DNA from: Teredinibacter waterburyi
Lineage (GTDB): Bacteria > Pseudomonadota > Gammaproteobacteria > Pseudomonadales > Cellvibrionaceae
Length of the DNA: 64,000 nucleotides
Assembly: GCF_001922985.1 (NCBI RefSeq)
Contig: NZ_MRUH01000103.1
Span: forward strand, 62,001 to 126,000
Direction of reading: 5' to 3'
Shown: positions 27,039 to 36,348 of the stretch, one piece after another
Layout: the number at the start of each line of letters is the position of its first letter
How positions within the stretch are numbered: the stretch's first letter is position 1
Notes under the pieces: generated by a model
Databases searched by the model: none
The model's input: only the letters and a program-made list of their open reading frames with translations
Told to the model about the DNA's origin: nothing
Made by a program: the position numbers and the translations under genes

Positions 27039-27998
27039 ATGTTGTCAAAAGTGGCCGAACGTGTTTATTGGACCGCCCGCTATTTGGAAAGAGTGGAAAA
27101 CACGGCGCGTTTAATTCGGGTGTACGACAACCTTTTATTCGATTTGCCGCGCTCATTAAATTTTGGTTGGTACAACTTGATTATTATCAATAGTGCGCAA
27201 AAAGAGTTTGGCGAGCGCTATACGGTTGAAGATGAGCGCAACGTAATTAAATTTTTGTTGGGCGACGAATCAAGCTCATGCTCGATGGTGACGTCGCTGC
27301 AAATGATTCGAGAAAATGTGCGCACCACTCGCGATGTGGTGCCCGAAGAAACGTGGGAATTGGTGAACGAACTCAGCCTGTATGTTGAAGCTAATATTCA
27401 GCAGGGCGTGAATCGCAGCCAGCGGCACACATTCTTAGATGGCGTGGTGAAGGGTTGCCAGCAAATACTCGGTTTACTCTACGGCACCATGCCGCACGAT
27501 GCCGCTTGGGATTTCCTGCGTCTGGGGCGTAACCTAGAGCGAGCCGATATGAATACCCGCATTATGGATGCCGGTATTACGGCAGTACTGCACGTCGAAG
27601 ACAACGATACTGCGGTAAATAGCCGACAGATTATTTGGGGGAATGTCTTGCGTTCATTAGGTGCGGACCAAGCCTATCGTCGCACTACTCGTGTCGCTGT
27701 TAGGGGCGAGACGGTCGCTCACTACTTACTTGAAGATCGGGAATTCCCTCGTTCCATCGCTCACTGTGTGGGCGCCATTATTCAATCTGCAGCGGCGCTA
27801 CCGCGCTCGAAAGATGTTGTCACCGCGCTAAAACAAATAGAGAGTAATCTATTCGATGAGGTTGATTATCAGCAACTCGGAGACCCGCTGCGAGAATACA
27901 TTAACGACTTGCAGCAGGAGTTGGCGGCTATCCATAGTTTAATCGCAGGCAATTGGTTTGCCGGTATGGAGCAGAGTCAACAGCAGGCCGCGGGTTAG
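27039..27998 (+). CDS. Alpha-E domain protein
   Basis: A 319-residue all-helical protein of the alpha-E (DUF403) family, typified by the opening MLSKVAERVYWTARYLERVENTARL and the later FLRLGRNLERADMNTRIMDAGI. The paired (Y/N)LER(V/A)(E/D)xxxR motifs are the family's conserved charged helices. It has no signal peptide. In many bacteria it sits directly after a circularly permuted ATP-grasp gene or is fused to it, as in the gene at 31635 here, so the two are expected to work as a complex. Biochemical role unknown. An AGGAG ribosome binding site precedes the ATG. Confidence 0.87.
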   Translation: MLSKVAERVYWTARYLERVENTARLIRVYDNLLFDLPRSLNFGWYNLIIINSAQKEFGERYTVEDERNVIKFLLGDESSSCSMVTSLQMIRENVRTTRDVVPEETWELVNELSLYVEANIQQGVNRSQRHTFLDGVVKGCQQILGLLYGTMPHDAAWDFLRLGRNLERADMNTRIMDAGITAVLHVEDNDTAVNSRQIIWGNVLRSLGADQAYRRTTRVAVRGETVAHYLLEDREFPRSIAHCVGAIIQSAAALPRSKDVVTALKQIESNLFDEVDYQQLGDPLREYINDLQQELAAIHSLIAGNWFAGMEQSQQQAAG

Positions 27999-28109
27999 AC
28001 TTCACTCTCAACTCAAATTGTGATCAAAAAGCCTTACTAGGCGCACGGCGGCCCGCTTCGTTGGCCGCTGCATGAGCCGATTCATATCCAACACTGGAGC
28101 AGTATCAAC

Positions 28110-31100
28110 ATGACCATTCGCGTCGCTATCCGCCACAAAATGCATTACGACTTTGATCGTATGGTAACGCTATCGCCGCATGTAGTGCGTTTGCGTCCAG
28201 CTCCTCACTCACGTACGCCAATTCATAGTTACAGCCTCAAAGTTCAGCCCAGCGATCATTTTTTGAATTGGCAGCAAGATGCTTTTGGTAATTATTTGGC
28301 ACGTTTGGTATTTCCAGAGCGGACTAAAAAGTTGTGGGTGGAAGTTGAAGTGCAAGCCGATATGACGGTTATCAATCCGTTCGACTTTTTCCTTGAAGAG
28401 TATGCCGAGCATTTCCCCTTTGAATATGAAGAGCAGTTGAAAAAAGAACTGGCGCCCTATTTAGAAAAGAAAGAGACGGGGCCGCTATTTGCAAAGTTGC
28501 TCGCTGATATTCCTCGCGAAAAAAAGCGCATGAACGATTTCTTAGTTGAAATCAATCAGCATGTCCAAGGGTTAATCGGTTATACCATTCGAATGGAGCC
28601 GGGTGTGCAGGCGCCGGAAGAAACACTCAAGCTCGCGAAAGGTTCCTGTCGCGATACCGGTTGGCTGTTGGTGCAGCTGTTGCGTCACCTCGGTTTAGCG
28701 GCACGATTCGCGTCTGGCTACTTAGTGCAATTAAAGCCCGATGTGAAATCACTCGATGGCCCATCGGGGGCGGAGGAAGACTTTACCGACCTACATGCCT
28801 GGTGTGAAGTTTACGTGCCCGGTGCCGGCTGGGTTGGGCTCGACCCAACTTCCGGGTTATTTGCTGGTGAGGGGCATATCCCTCTCGCGTGTACGCCCGA
28901 TCCGGTGTCTGCCGCGCCTATTACCGGTTTTACCGACGAGTGTGAGGTCGAGTTTTCCTACGTAAACGACGTCGCGCGAATTCTGGAAGACCCGCGCGTA
29001 ACCAAGCCTTATAACGAAACCCAGTGGCACGAAGTGATGGCCATGGGTAAAACAATTGACGCCGAGTTATTAGCGAATGACGTGCGTCTAACGATGGGTG
29101 GCGAACCCACATTCGTTTCCGTTGACGATATGGAGTCTGCTCAGTGGAATACCGGCGCGTTGGGGGCAGACAAGTTGCGCCTAGCAAAAACCCTGTTGCT
29201 ACGTTTGCGCGATCACTTCGCGCCCAAGGGTTTGCTGCACTATGGACAGGGCAAGTGGTATCCCGGTGAAGAGGTGCCGCGCTGGGCGCTGGGATTGTTT
29301 TGGCGCAAAGACGGTCAGCCCCTGTGGCAAAACACTGAGTTACTTGCACGGGTAGATAAAGACTATGGGTTTGATGTGCGCACGGCGGCGAAATTTGCCG
29401 ATCGTTTGGCGAAATTACTGGGTGTTGGTAAACAGTTTGTTAAGCCCGCTTACGAAGATGCCTTGCATTATTTATTGCAAGAACAAAAGTTGCCGAATAA
29501 CTTTCAGCTACTAGCTGCGAACATTAAAGATGACCTTGGCCGTAGACGTTTGGCGCGCTTGTTGGAGCGCGGCTTAGATCAGCCCTCCGGTTTTGTGTTG
29601 CCAGTCGGTTGGGATAGTTCAAGTATGGGGTGGCGTTCTAGTAATTGGGAATTTAAGCGTGAGCGCTTAATCCTGATTCCAGGCGATTCGCCTGTGGGTT
29701 TGCGCTTGCCACTCGGCGAGCTGCCTTGGGTAGAAGAACATGAGCGCGAAGAAGATATTCCCGCCGATCACTTTGCGCCTAAAGAGCCGTTGCAAGACCC
29801 CGCAAAAATGGAATTTAAAGCCACCAAGCGGGTGAAGGAAAGCCGTGAAGTTGTGCGTACGGCAATGTGCTTTGAAGTGCGCGAAGGGCGCATGCACCTG
29901 TTCTTCCCGCCGTTACAAGAGTTGGAGTCCTACGTTAATTTACTTGCGGCAATTGAAAAGGTTGCAGTCGATTTGAATGTGCCAGTGGTTATCGAAGGCT
30001 ATGAGCCACCACGAGATTCTCGGATCGAAAAACTCGCCGTCACCCCAGATCCAGGGGTGATAGAAGTTAATATTCATCCCGCCAACAATTGGTCTGAGTT
30101 GGTCGAAACCACCGAAGAACTGTACAAAGCGGCCCATGAGTCTCGGCTTGCCAGCGAAAAGTTTATGTTGGATGGTCGTCACACGGGTACTGGCGGTGGC
30201 AACCACGTCACACTTGGTGGCGCCACGCCTGCGGATAGCCCCATGCTACGTCGCCCCGATTTGCTTCGCAGTTTAGTTACCTTCTGGCAGCATCATCCGA
30301 GCTTGTCTTATCTGTTTTCCAGTGCCTTTGTCGGCCCAACATCACAGGCGCCACGTGTCGATGAGGGTCGCGATGAAATGCTTTACGAGCTGGAAGTTGC
30401 CTTTCAGGAGATGCCTGAAGGCGATGTTGATAAGCCTTGGTTAGTCGATCGCCTGTTGCGCAACCTGTTGATTGACGTTACGGGTAACACTCACCGCGCT
30501 GAATTTTGTATCGATAAACTTTACTCGCCGGATTCTGCTACAGGCCGTTTGGGTATCCTTGAGTTCCGCGGCTTTGAAATGCCGCCGCACAGTCGTATGG
30601 CGCTAGTTCAGTTCCTGTTGATCCGTTCGCTTGTGGCTTACTTTTGGAAGAAGCCTTACCACAAGCCACTAGTTCGCTGGGGTACGCTACTACACGACAA
30701 GTACATGTTGCCTTACTATATTTGGGAAGATGTTAAAGAAGTGGTCGCAGAGCTCAATCAGGCCGGTTACGACTTTAAAGAAGAGTGGTTGCTACCATTC
30801 GAAGAGTTCCGTTTCCCGCACTACGGCCGTGTCAAGATCGATAATATCGAAATTGAACTGCGTTGGGGTATTGAGCCTTGGAATGTGTTGGGCGAAGAAC
30901 TTGGTAGCCACGGTACAGCTCGCTATGTTGATTCATCGGTTGAACGGCTGCAGGTACGGGTTACCGGCTTAACCGAAGGGCGCTACGTATTGGCCTGTAA
31001 TAACCGCCGGGTGCCGTTGCGTGCGACCGGTCGCCACGAAGAGTATATCGCTGGGGTGCGCTATCGTGCTTGGGCGCCGCCTTCAGCGCTACACCCCACG

Positions 31101-31427
31101 ATTGGCGTGCATACGCCACTTACCTTTGATCTGATCGATACCTGGAATGGTCGTGCAATTGGCGGCTGTACCTACCATGTATCTCACCCTGGTGGACGCA
31201 GTTACGAAACCTTCCCGATCAACGCCTTTGAGGCGGAGTCGCGGCGTGTTAGTCGCTTCGAGCAGATGGGGCACACGCAAGGTCCGTATACACCAAAGCC
31301 GGATATCAATGCTATGCGAGGGGTGGTGCAAACCCCTCGCACTAACGAGCCTATGTCACCGCCAGCGGAGGAGCTGTCGGGTGAATTCCCTAATACTCTC
31401 GATTTACGCAGGAAGCCGCGAACTTGA
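28110..31427 (+). CDS. Transglutaminase-like / DUF2126 protein
   Basis: A 1105-residue protein. Residues 1-90 are the beta domain usual in front of bacterial transglutaminases; the core follows with an intact triad, Cys in KGSCRDTGW (about 190), His in DLHAWCEVYVPG (about 229) and Asp in VGLDPTSG (about 245). From about residue 320 to the end is DUF2126, with the conserved LTMGGEPTFVSVDDM, the DGRHTGTGGGNHVTLGG stretch and EFRGFEMPPHSRM. No signal peptide, so the enzyme works in the cytoplasm together with the ATP-grasp and alpha-E proteins. The transglutaminase fold may cleave or transfer the amide that the ATP-grasp makes; this is a prediction. DUF2126 resembles no enzyme I can name with confidence. 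Confidence 0.85.
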   Translation: MTIRVAIRHKMHYDFDRMVTLSPHVVRLRPAPHSRTPIHSYSLKVQPSDHFLNWQQDAFGNYLARLVFPERTKKLWVEVEVQADMTVINPFDFFLEEYAEHFPFEYEEQLKKELAPYLEKKETGPLFAKLLADIPREKKRMNDFLVEINQHVQGLIGYTIRMEPGVQAPEETLKLAKGSCRDTGWLLVQLLRHLGLAARFASGYLVQLKPDVKSLDGPSGAEEDFTDLHAWCEVYVPGAGWVGLDPTSGLFAGEGHIPLACTPDPVSAAPITGFTDECEVEFSYVNDVARILEDPRVTKPYNETQWHEVMAMGKTIDAELLANDVRLTMGGEPTFVSVDDMESAQWNTGALGADKLRLAKTLLLRLRDHFAPKGLLHYGQGKWYPGEEVPRWALGLFWRKDGQPLWQNTELLARVDKDYGFDVRTAAKFADRLAKLLGVGKQFVKPAYEDALHYLLQEQKLPNNFQLLAANIKDDLGRRRLARLLERGLDQPSGFVLPVGWDSSSMGWRSSNWEFKRERLILIPGDSPVGLRLPLGELPWVEEHEREEDIPADHFAPKEPLQDPAKMEFKATKRVKESREVVRTAMCFEVREGRMHLFFPPLQELESYVNLLAAIEKVAVDLNVPVVIEGYEPPRDSRIEKLAVTPDPGVIEVNIHPANNWSELVETTEELYKAAHESRLASEKFMLDGRHTGTGGGNHVTLGGATPADSPMLRRPDLLRSLVTFWQHHPSLSYLFSSAFVGPTSQAPRVDEGRDEMLYELEVAFQEMPEGDVDKPWLVDRLLRNLLIDVTGNTHRAEFCIDKLYSPDSATGRLGILEFRGFEMPPHSRMALVQFLLIRSLVAYFWKKPYHKPLVRWGTLLHDKYMLPYYIWEDVKEVVAELNQAGYDFKEEWLLPFEEFRFPHYGRVKIDNIEIELRWGIEPWNVLGEELGSHGTARYVDSSVERLQVRVTGLTEGRYVLACNNRRVPLRATGRHEEYIAGVRYRAWAPPSALHPTIGVHTPLTFDLIDTWNGRAIGGCTYHVSHPGGRSYETFPINAFEAESRRVSRFEQMGHTQGPYTPKPDINAMRGVVQTPRTNEPMSPPAEELSGEFPNTLDLRRKPRT

Positions 31428-31461
31428 AAGTCGTTTAGGTAAAAGCCGTGCCGTGTAAAGA

Positions 31462-31491
31462 CGTTGCGGCTTGTGGGGTAATGCCGCAACG
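31462..31491. repeat. Inverted repeat downstream of the DUF2126 gene
   Basis: Arms CGTTGCGGC (31462-31470) and GCCGCAACG (31483-31491) are exact reverse complements around a 12-base loop. It lies 35 bp after the stop codon in the 207-bp gap before the ATP-grasp/alpha-E fusion. There is no T-run; it may stabilise the 3' end or separate the two modules of the cluster. Nothing else is seen in the gap. Confidence 0.5.
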
Positions 31492-31634
31492 CGAGGGGCC
31501 ATATTTCTCTTCGCGAGTTGGCTGCGAAGTGGTACGCTATCCGGCCGCAAGCTCTGTGGCAGTTGGTTTTATGGGCGCGGATAATCGTTGGGCGGCTATG
31601 CTTTTAGTTGCTGTTCACTAACAGAGGTAGCTCC

Positions 31635-34193
31635 GTGTCGCAAACCCAGTTTTCTTCTATGCCCCCCTTGTCGTTGAACTACTCCGCGGCTGCTGGCCGA
31701 GCAGACGAAGTTTTCAATGAAGACGGCATCGCTAAGCCCCATTGGCAGCAGCTTTTGAAGAGTTTGCAGACCATGGGCAGCGGTACGCTCGCTGAACGTC
31801 ACGATAAAGCATCCCGCATCCTCCGCGACGATGGTGCTACCTATAATATTTACGGTGATACTAAAAACCCCAGCCGAACCTGGGGGCTCGACCTTGTGCC
31901 CGCCGTTATTGGCAGTGAAGAGTGGGGCGTTATTGAGTCCGGTTTGCTGGAGCGTGCGGAACTGTTAAATGCCTTTCTGAAGGATATCTATGGGCCACGT
32001 GAGTTGGTGCGTAGAGGCGTAATTCCACCAGAGGCAATCTTTGCTCACGGCGGTTTTTTGCGTGCCTGTCATGGCATTCAAACCGGCGGTGAGCACGAGC
32101 TTATCCTGCATGCCGTCGACATGGTTCGCACCGAAGATGGCAGTATGTGCGTGCTTACGGATCGCACCCAGGCTCCGAGTGGCATGGGTTACGCTCTGGA
32201 AAATCGAACCGTTATGTCGAGAGTGCTACCGAGCTTGTTTCGCGACAGCCATGCCCATCGATTAGCGCCCTTTTTCCAGCGGCTACGTACAAAGCTAGCC
32301 TCACTGTCGTCAGCCCACGATCAGCCTAGAGTGGTAGTGCTCACGCCAGGTGCTCACAATGAAACCTACTTCGAGCATGCATATCTAGCCAACTATCTCG
32401 GCTTCCAGCTGGTACAGAGCGGTGATTTAGTCGTTCGCAATGGCTTTGTGTGGATGAAATCGCTGGATGGCCTTAGCCGTGTTGATGTTATTTTGCGTCG
32501 CGTGGATGATTGGTACTGCGATCCCGTAGAGCTTCGCAGCGATTCCCAGTTAGGCGTGCCGCATTTACTTGAGGCGGTGCGTGCCGGACGCGTTATTATT
32601 GCCAACCCACTTGGTGCCGGCATTCTTGAAAACCCCGTATTCCTAAAGTTCATGCCGGCTATAGCCAAAGCGTTGTTGGGGCGCGAACCACGTCTCGCGT
32701 CGGTGGCAACTTACTGGTGTGGACAAGAAGACGACATGGCCTATGTACTGTCGCATTTAAATGAGTTGGTTATTAAGCCGACGCTTAGAAGCAATGGTCT
32801 GAGTAGTGTGCACGCGGCTAATCTCAGCGAAGCGAAGCGCAAAGAACTGATCGCCAGAATAAAAGCCCACCCTTGGCAATATGTGGCGCAATCGCGTTTA
32901 GTGGCGTCTCACTTGCCAACATTTGTCGGCGGTAATTTGCAGCCGCGGCCGAGTATTTTGCGCAGTTTTGCGGTGGCTTCCGATACCTCCTACGCAATCA
33001 TGCCTGGCGGATTAACGCGAGTGGGTACAGATGAGGGCGCATTTCTAATTTCTGGTCAGGTAGGCGCTCAGAGTAAAGATACCTGGGTGATATCCTCCGA
33101 ACCGGAGGTGTCACCAGTAGATGGTGCTGGCGCTGATGCGCCGATAGTACCGAACGAAGCACAGTTAATTAGCCTGCCCAGCCGAGTTGTCGAAAACTTA
33201 TTTTGGATGGGACGCTACGCTGAGCGAGCCGAAGCAACACTGCGAATTTTACGTACGGCATTTATCCTGCTTAATGGTGAAGACCCTGTTTCGGAATCGA
33301 GCCGACGTTATCTGCTGGCGGCGGTAACCGAGATTACTGGCACCTTGCCCGGTTTCAAAAACTGCAGCCCCGAATTGTTGGCCAACCCCGAGGCAGAACT
33401 TCTACGTTTGGCGAAAGATCCGAATATGTTCGGCAGTGTTCATTACAACCTCACCGCGATGCTGCGCAGTGCAGATGAATCAAAAGAGCTTCTCTCGTCT
33501 GACACCATGCGGGTAATCAATGATATTCGCGATGCGCTCGATAACCTCGAAACAAACCTATCGGGTGATGACGGCTCAGCACCGGAAGAAGCTTTAGACC
33601 CATTGGTTACCGCATTAATGGCGCTCGCGGGCCTTACTCACGAAAGTATGGTGCGTGGCATAGGTTGGCACTTTATTGAAATAGGCCGCCGTACCGAGCG
33701 TGGCGTACAAACACTAAAAATTCTGGAAGGCCTATTGATCGACGTCCTGCCAGAGCACGATCAAAATACCTTATTAGAAGCCTTGCTGTTATCGGTTGAA
33801 ACGTTAATTAGCTATCGGCGTCGCTACCGCGCTCGAATGAGTGTGCGCCAGGTGTTGGAAGTCAGCATGCTAGATGCAACCAACCCGCGTTCGGTGCGCT
33901 TCCAGTTTGATCGACTGAAGAAATATATCAATGCACTGCCGCGAGTGAAATCGACGAATGCCGAATTAAGTACCGAAGAAAAATCGATACTGGAAGCGGA
34001 TACGCGCATTCGCCTAACGGATTTATCGCTACTGTGTGAACGGGATTCGAGCGATAAAACGCGGCCGCAGCTTAAAACTATGTTGGGGCAACTACAAAAA
34101 AGCCTGGCGGATATCAGTACTATCGTCAGCGATAAATATTTTGACCACAAGGCTGGCCCGCAGCAGCTTGTGCGTCGTAACTGGGAGGACTAG
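31635..34193 (+). CDS. Circularly permuted ATP-grasp / alpha-E fusion protein, second module
   Basis: An 852-residue protein. The N-terminal about 490 residues are a second COG2308 ATP-grasp-like domain (LTPGAHNETYFEHAYLANYLG, DVILRRVDDWYCDP, AIMPGGLTRVG); the C-terminal part, from NLFWMGRYAERAEATLRI (about 520), is an alpha-E domain including GWHFIEIGRRTERG. Compared with the gene at 25437, active-site blocks have changed: VLTDRTQAPSG replaces VLEDNLRVPSG, and VIKPTLRSNGLSSVHA replaces the glycine-rich VVKPANESGGYGM. It may be a non-catalytic partner. GTG 31635 has AGAGG upstream; a TTG at 31608 is less likely. Its stop overlaps the next GTG start by one base. Confidence 0.85.
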   Translation: MSQTQFSSMPPLSLNYSAAAGRADEVFNEDGIAKPHWQQLLKSLQTMGSGTLAERHDKASRILRDDGATYNIYGDTKNPSRTWGLDLVPAVIGSEEWGVIESGLLERAELLNAFLKDIYGPRELVRRGVIPPEAIFAHGGFLRACHGIQTGGEHELILHAVDMVRTEDGSMCVLTDRTQAPSGMGYALENRTVMSRVLPSLFRDSHAHRLAPFFQRLRTKLASLSSAHDQPRVVVLTPGAHNETYFEHAYLANYLGFQLVQSGDLVVRNGFVWMKSLDGLSRVDVILRRVDDWYCDPVELRSDSQLGVPHLLEAVRAGRVIIANPLGAGILENPVFLKFMPAIAKALLGREPRLASVATYWCGQEDDMAYVLSHLNELVIKPTLRSNGLSSVHAANLSEAKRKELIARIKAHPWQYVAQSRLVASHLPTFVGGNLQPRPSILRSFAVASDTSYAIMPGGLTRVGTDEGAFLISGQVGAQSKDTWVISSEPEVSPVDGAGADAPIVPNEAQLISLPSRVVENLFWMGRYAERAEATLRILRTAFILLNGEDPVSESSRRYLLAAVTEITGTLPGFKNCSPELLANPEAELLRLAKDPNMFGSVHYNLTAMLRSADESKELLSSDTMRVINDIRDALDNLETNLSGDDGSAPEEALDPLVTALMALAGLTHESMVRGIGWHFIEIGRRTERGVQTLKILEGLLIDVLPEHDQNTLLEALLLSVETLISYRRRYRARMSVRQVLEVSMLDATNPRSVRFQFDRLKKYINALPRVKSTNAELSTEEKSILEADTRIRLTDLSLLCERDSSDKTRPQLKTMLGQLQKSLADISTIVSDKYFDHKAGPQQLVRRNWED

Positions 34194-35071
34194 TGCGCTA
34201 CCGTATACGTCATACCACGGAGTATAAATATTCCGCCAGAGTCGCTAATTGTTACAACTTAGCCTATATGGTGCCGCGTAGTTCACTGCGGCAAACTTGC
34301 GATAAAAATTCGATATCCATATCGCCACAACCTGCATTTAGTAATCGCCAGGAAGATTATTTTGGCAATATCTCTCACCACTTTGAAATTCAACAGCCCC
34401 ATAAAAACCTAGTAATTACTGCGGAAAGCGAGGTGGACGTCAACCCACAACACTCGTCGCTGAACATGGATTTTGGTATCACCTGTGCAGAAGCAAAACA
34501 GATCTTAGCAAAATCTAAATCCTTGGATGTACTTTTAGCACGCGAGTATATGTTGGATTCCTCAATGGTGCGCGCGAGCGATGAGTTGCGAGAATACGCC
34601 GCGCCGTCGTTTACTGATGACCGCCCATTTGTTTCGGCAGTCGCCGATTTAACTAAGCGAATTTTTACCGAGTTTACCTACTCCCCAGAAGCGACCACTA
34701 TCGCAACGCCCTTATCGGAAGTATTGCAAACACGTAAAGGTGTTTGCCAAGACTTTGCACACCTGCAGGTCGGCTGTTTGCGTTCGCTGGGTTTTCCCGC
34801 CAAATATGTCTCTGGTTATATCGAAACCCTACCGGCGCCAGGAACCGAAAAACTTGTTGGAACCGATGCGACTCACGCATGGATATCAGTGTATTCACCA
34901 ACCGAAGGTTGGTTTGAATTTGACCCGACCAATGATCAAATTTGCGGTGAGCAACATATCATAACCGCTTGGGGACGCGACTATTTTGATGTTACGCCGT
35001 TACGTGGTGTTATTTTCGGCGGCGGCGACAATCCAATTCTAAATGTCTCTGTTGATGTTGCGCGAATATAA
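34193..35071 (+). CDS. Transglutaminase-like protein, last gene of the cluster
   Basis: A 292-residue protein with the standard two-part form: a beta domain (residues 1-90, beginning MRYRIRHTTEYKYSARV) and a transglutaminase core with Cys in RKGVCQDFAHL (about 187), His in DATHAWISVYSP (about 227) and Asp in WFEFDPTND (about 242), so the triad is intact. No signal peptide. The GTG start shares one base with the stop of the fusion gene and has GGGAGG in front, so the two are tightly coupled. It is the shorter counterpart of the transglutaminase half of the 1105-residue protein, without DUF2126. Confidence 0.88.
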   Translation: MRYRIRHTTEYKYSARVANCYNLAYMVPRSSLRQTCDKNSISISPQPAFSNRQEDYFGNISHHFEIQQPHKNLVITAESEVDVNPQHSSLNMDFGITCAEAKQILAKSKSLDVLLAREYMLDSSMVRASDELREYAAPSFTDDRPFVSAVADLTKRIFTEFTYSPEATTIATPLSEVLQTRKGVCQDFAHLQVGCLRSLGFPAKYVSGYIETLPAPGTEKLVGTDATHAWISVYSPTEGWFEFDPTNDQICGEQHIITAWGRDYFDVTPLRGVIFGGGDNPILNVSVDVARI

Positions 35072-35201
35072 ATACTCCAGCTAGATTTTTCGAATGTAAA
35101 ACTCGGTAAAATTAACCTTGCGTATTAGCTGCTGGGGTACTACATCGTTCTGAACGCTTTATACTAGCCTGAATAAATAAAACACGCGGGAAGAAATTGC
35201 T

Positions 35202-36170
35202 ATGCCATCTATTAAATTTAAACGCAAAGCCTTAGCGCTGGGTGTGATCGTAGCGTTCAATTCATTCGTTGTGCATGCCAGTCAAGAGTATCAAATAAAG
35301 CCTGGGGAGCATATTCTCGGGATTTTACGAAGCGCTGGGTTTGAGGGTGACTACAAAACACTTTTACCGGTTTTGGAACAGGTGGTAAGTTTAAATCCCG
35401 ACCGTTTCTCCAGAAAAAGCCTCGACTTAGTCTATCCAGGCGAGGCTTTAGTATTTCCTGATAGCCCAATTGTCGAAGTTGTCGAGCCGGAGCCAGAACC
35501 TACTCCAGAGCCGGAACCAGAAGTTATTGCCGTGCCAGAGCCGGTAGTGGACTACATTGGTGTCGCCAACGTATTGGCAGACAAAGTAAAGCTGCGCCGA
35601 GAGCAAACGCAGCAAGAGTTGAGTGGCAAGATCGATGTACTAGAAAAAGATAATTTCACTACCAATGAGTCTGGTGGTATCGAACTGACATTAGCGGATG
35701 AATCGCAGTATAAGGTTGGTCCCAGTAGTAGTTTTTCCGTTGAGATTTTTCAATACAAACCAAGTTTAATGGAAAAATTTAGCGCTAAATTAAATTTGAT
35801 CGCAGGTGCCTTGAGTATCAAATCAGGCAAGGTTGGCAAAGGTCGTGACGATTCCTACCAGTTGATTACCTCTACCGCGACCCTCGGTATTCGTGGTACC
35901 GATTATACGGTGAGAGTTTGTGAGGGTTCCGGGTGTGGCGATTTGGTTGGAACAACTGCGGCCGTTAAAGACGGTACTATTTTTGTGGCGACGCCGGACG
36001 GCCCCGTTGATGTGCAGGTCGGTGAGTTTGTACAGATAGAAACGAAAGGTGCTGCCCCTATTGTTGGTGATATTCCAGATGGGTTTTTTGATCTGAATTT
36101 AAGCCCAGGTGATGTTAAAAAGACTTGGTGGCAGAAAGTGACTAGTTACGTTAAAAGTGCAATTAACTAA
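35202..36170 (+). CDS. Secreted FecR-domain protein with LysM-like N-terminus
   Basis: A 322-residue protein with a signal peptide (residues 1-25, ending VVHASQ). Residues 27-85 look like a FimV/LysM-type peptidoglycan-binding segment (YQIKPGEHILGILRSAGF...VYPGEALVFPD). A Glu-Pro repeat linker (about 90-112) leads to a FecR domain (about 140-285) with TNESGGIELTLADESQYKVGPSSSF and the diagnostic ITSTATLGIRGTDYTVRVC. Two further Cys in EGSGCGD may form a disulphide. FecR domains of this type occur next to CHASE2-containing kinases or cyclases, and one lies just downstream in convergent orientation. It is followed by a strong terminator. Ligand unknown. Confidence 0.82.
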   Translation: MPSIKFKRKALALGVIVAFNSFVVHASQEYQIKPGEHILGILRSAGFEGDYKTLLPVLEQVVSLNPDRFSRKSLDLVYPGEALVFPDSPIVEVVEPEPEPTPEPEPEVIAVPEPVVDYIGVANVLADKVKLRREQTQQELSGKIDVLEKDNFTTNESGGIELTLADESQYKVGPSSSFSVEIFQYKPSLMEKFSAKLNLIAGALSIKSGKVGKGRDDSYQLITSTATLGIRGTDYTVRVCEGSGCGDLVGTTAAVKDGTIFVATPDGPVDVQVGEFVQIETKGAAPIVGDIPDGFFDLNLSPGDVKKTWWQKVTSYVKSAIN

Positions 36171-36208
36171 TAGACCGTAGTTACGCTTAACACTGCAATA
36201 TTATTAAC

Positions 36209-36243
36209 GAAACAAGGCGCTAACATTGTTAGCGCCTTGTTTC
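36209..36243 (+). terminator. Terminator between convergent FecR and CHASE2-kinase genes
   Basis: Perfect 16-bp stem GAAACAAGGCGCTAAC / GTTAGCGCCTTGTTTC with a 3-base loop, 39 bp after the FecR-gene stop. The T-tract on the plus strand is interrupted (TTTCGTTT). The symmetrical stem may also terminate transcripts coming from the minus-strand kinase gene. Confidence 0.85.
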
Positions 36244-36348
36244 GTTTGCCATAGCTAAATGGTCTACGGCATTAGCGTATTTGTGTTGAGACATTCCCAA
36301 TTATCGGCATATGAGTACGCAGGTAATTCCACAGGTTAAAATCATCTA

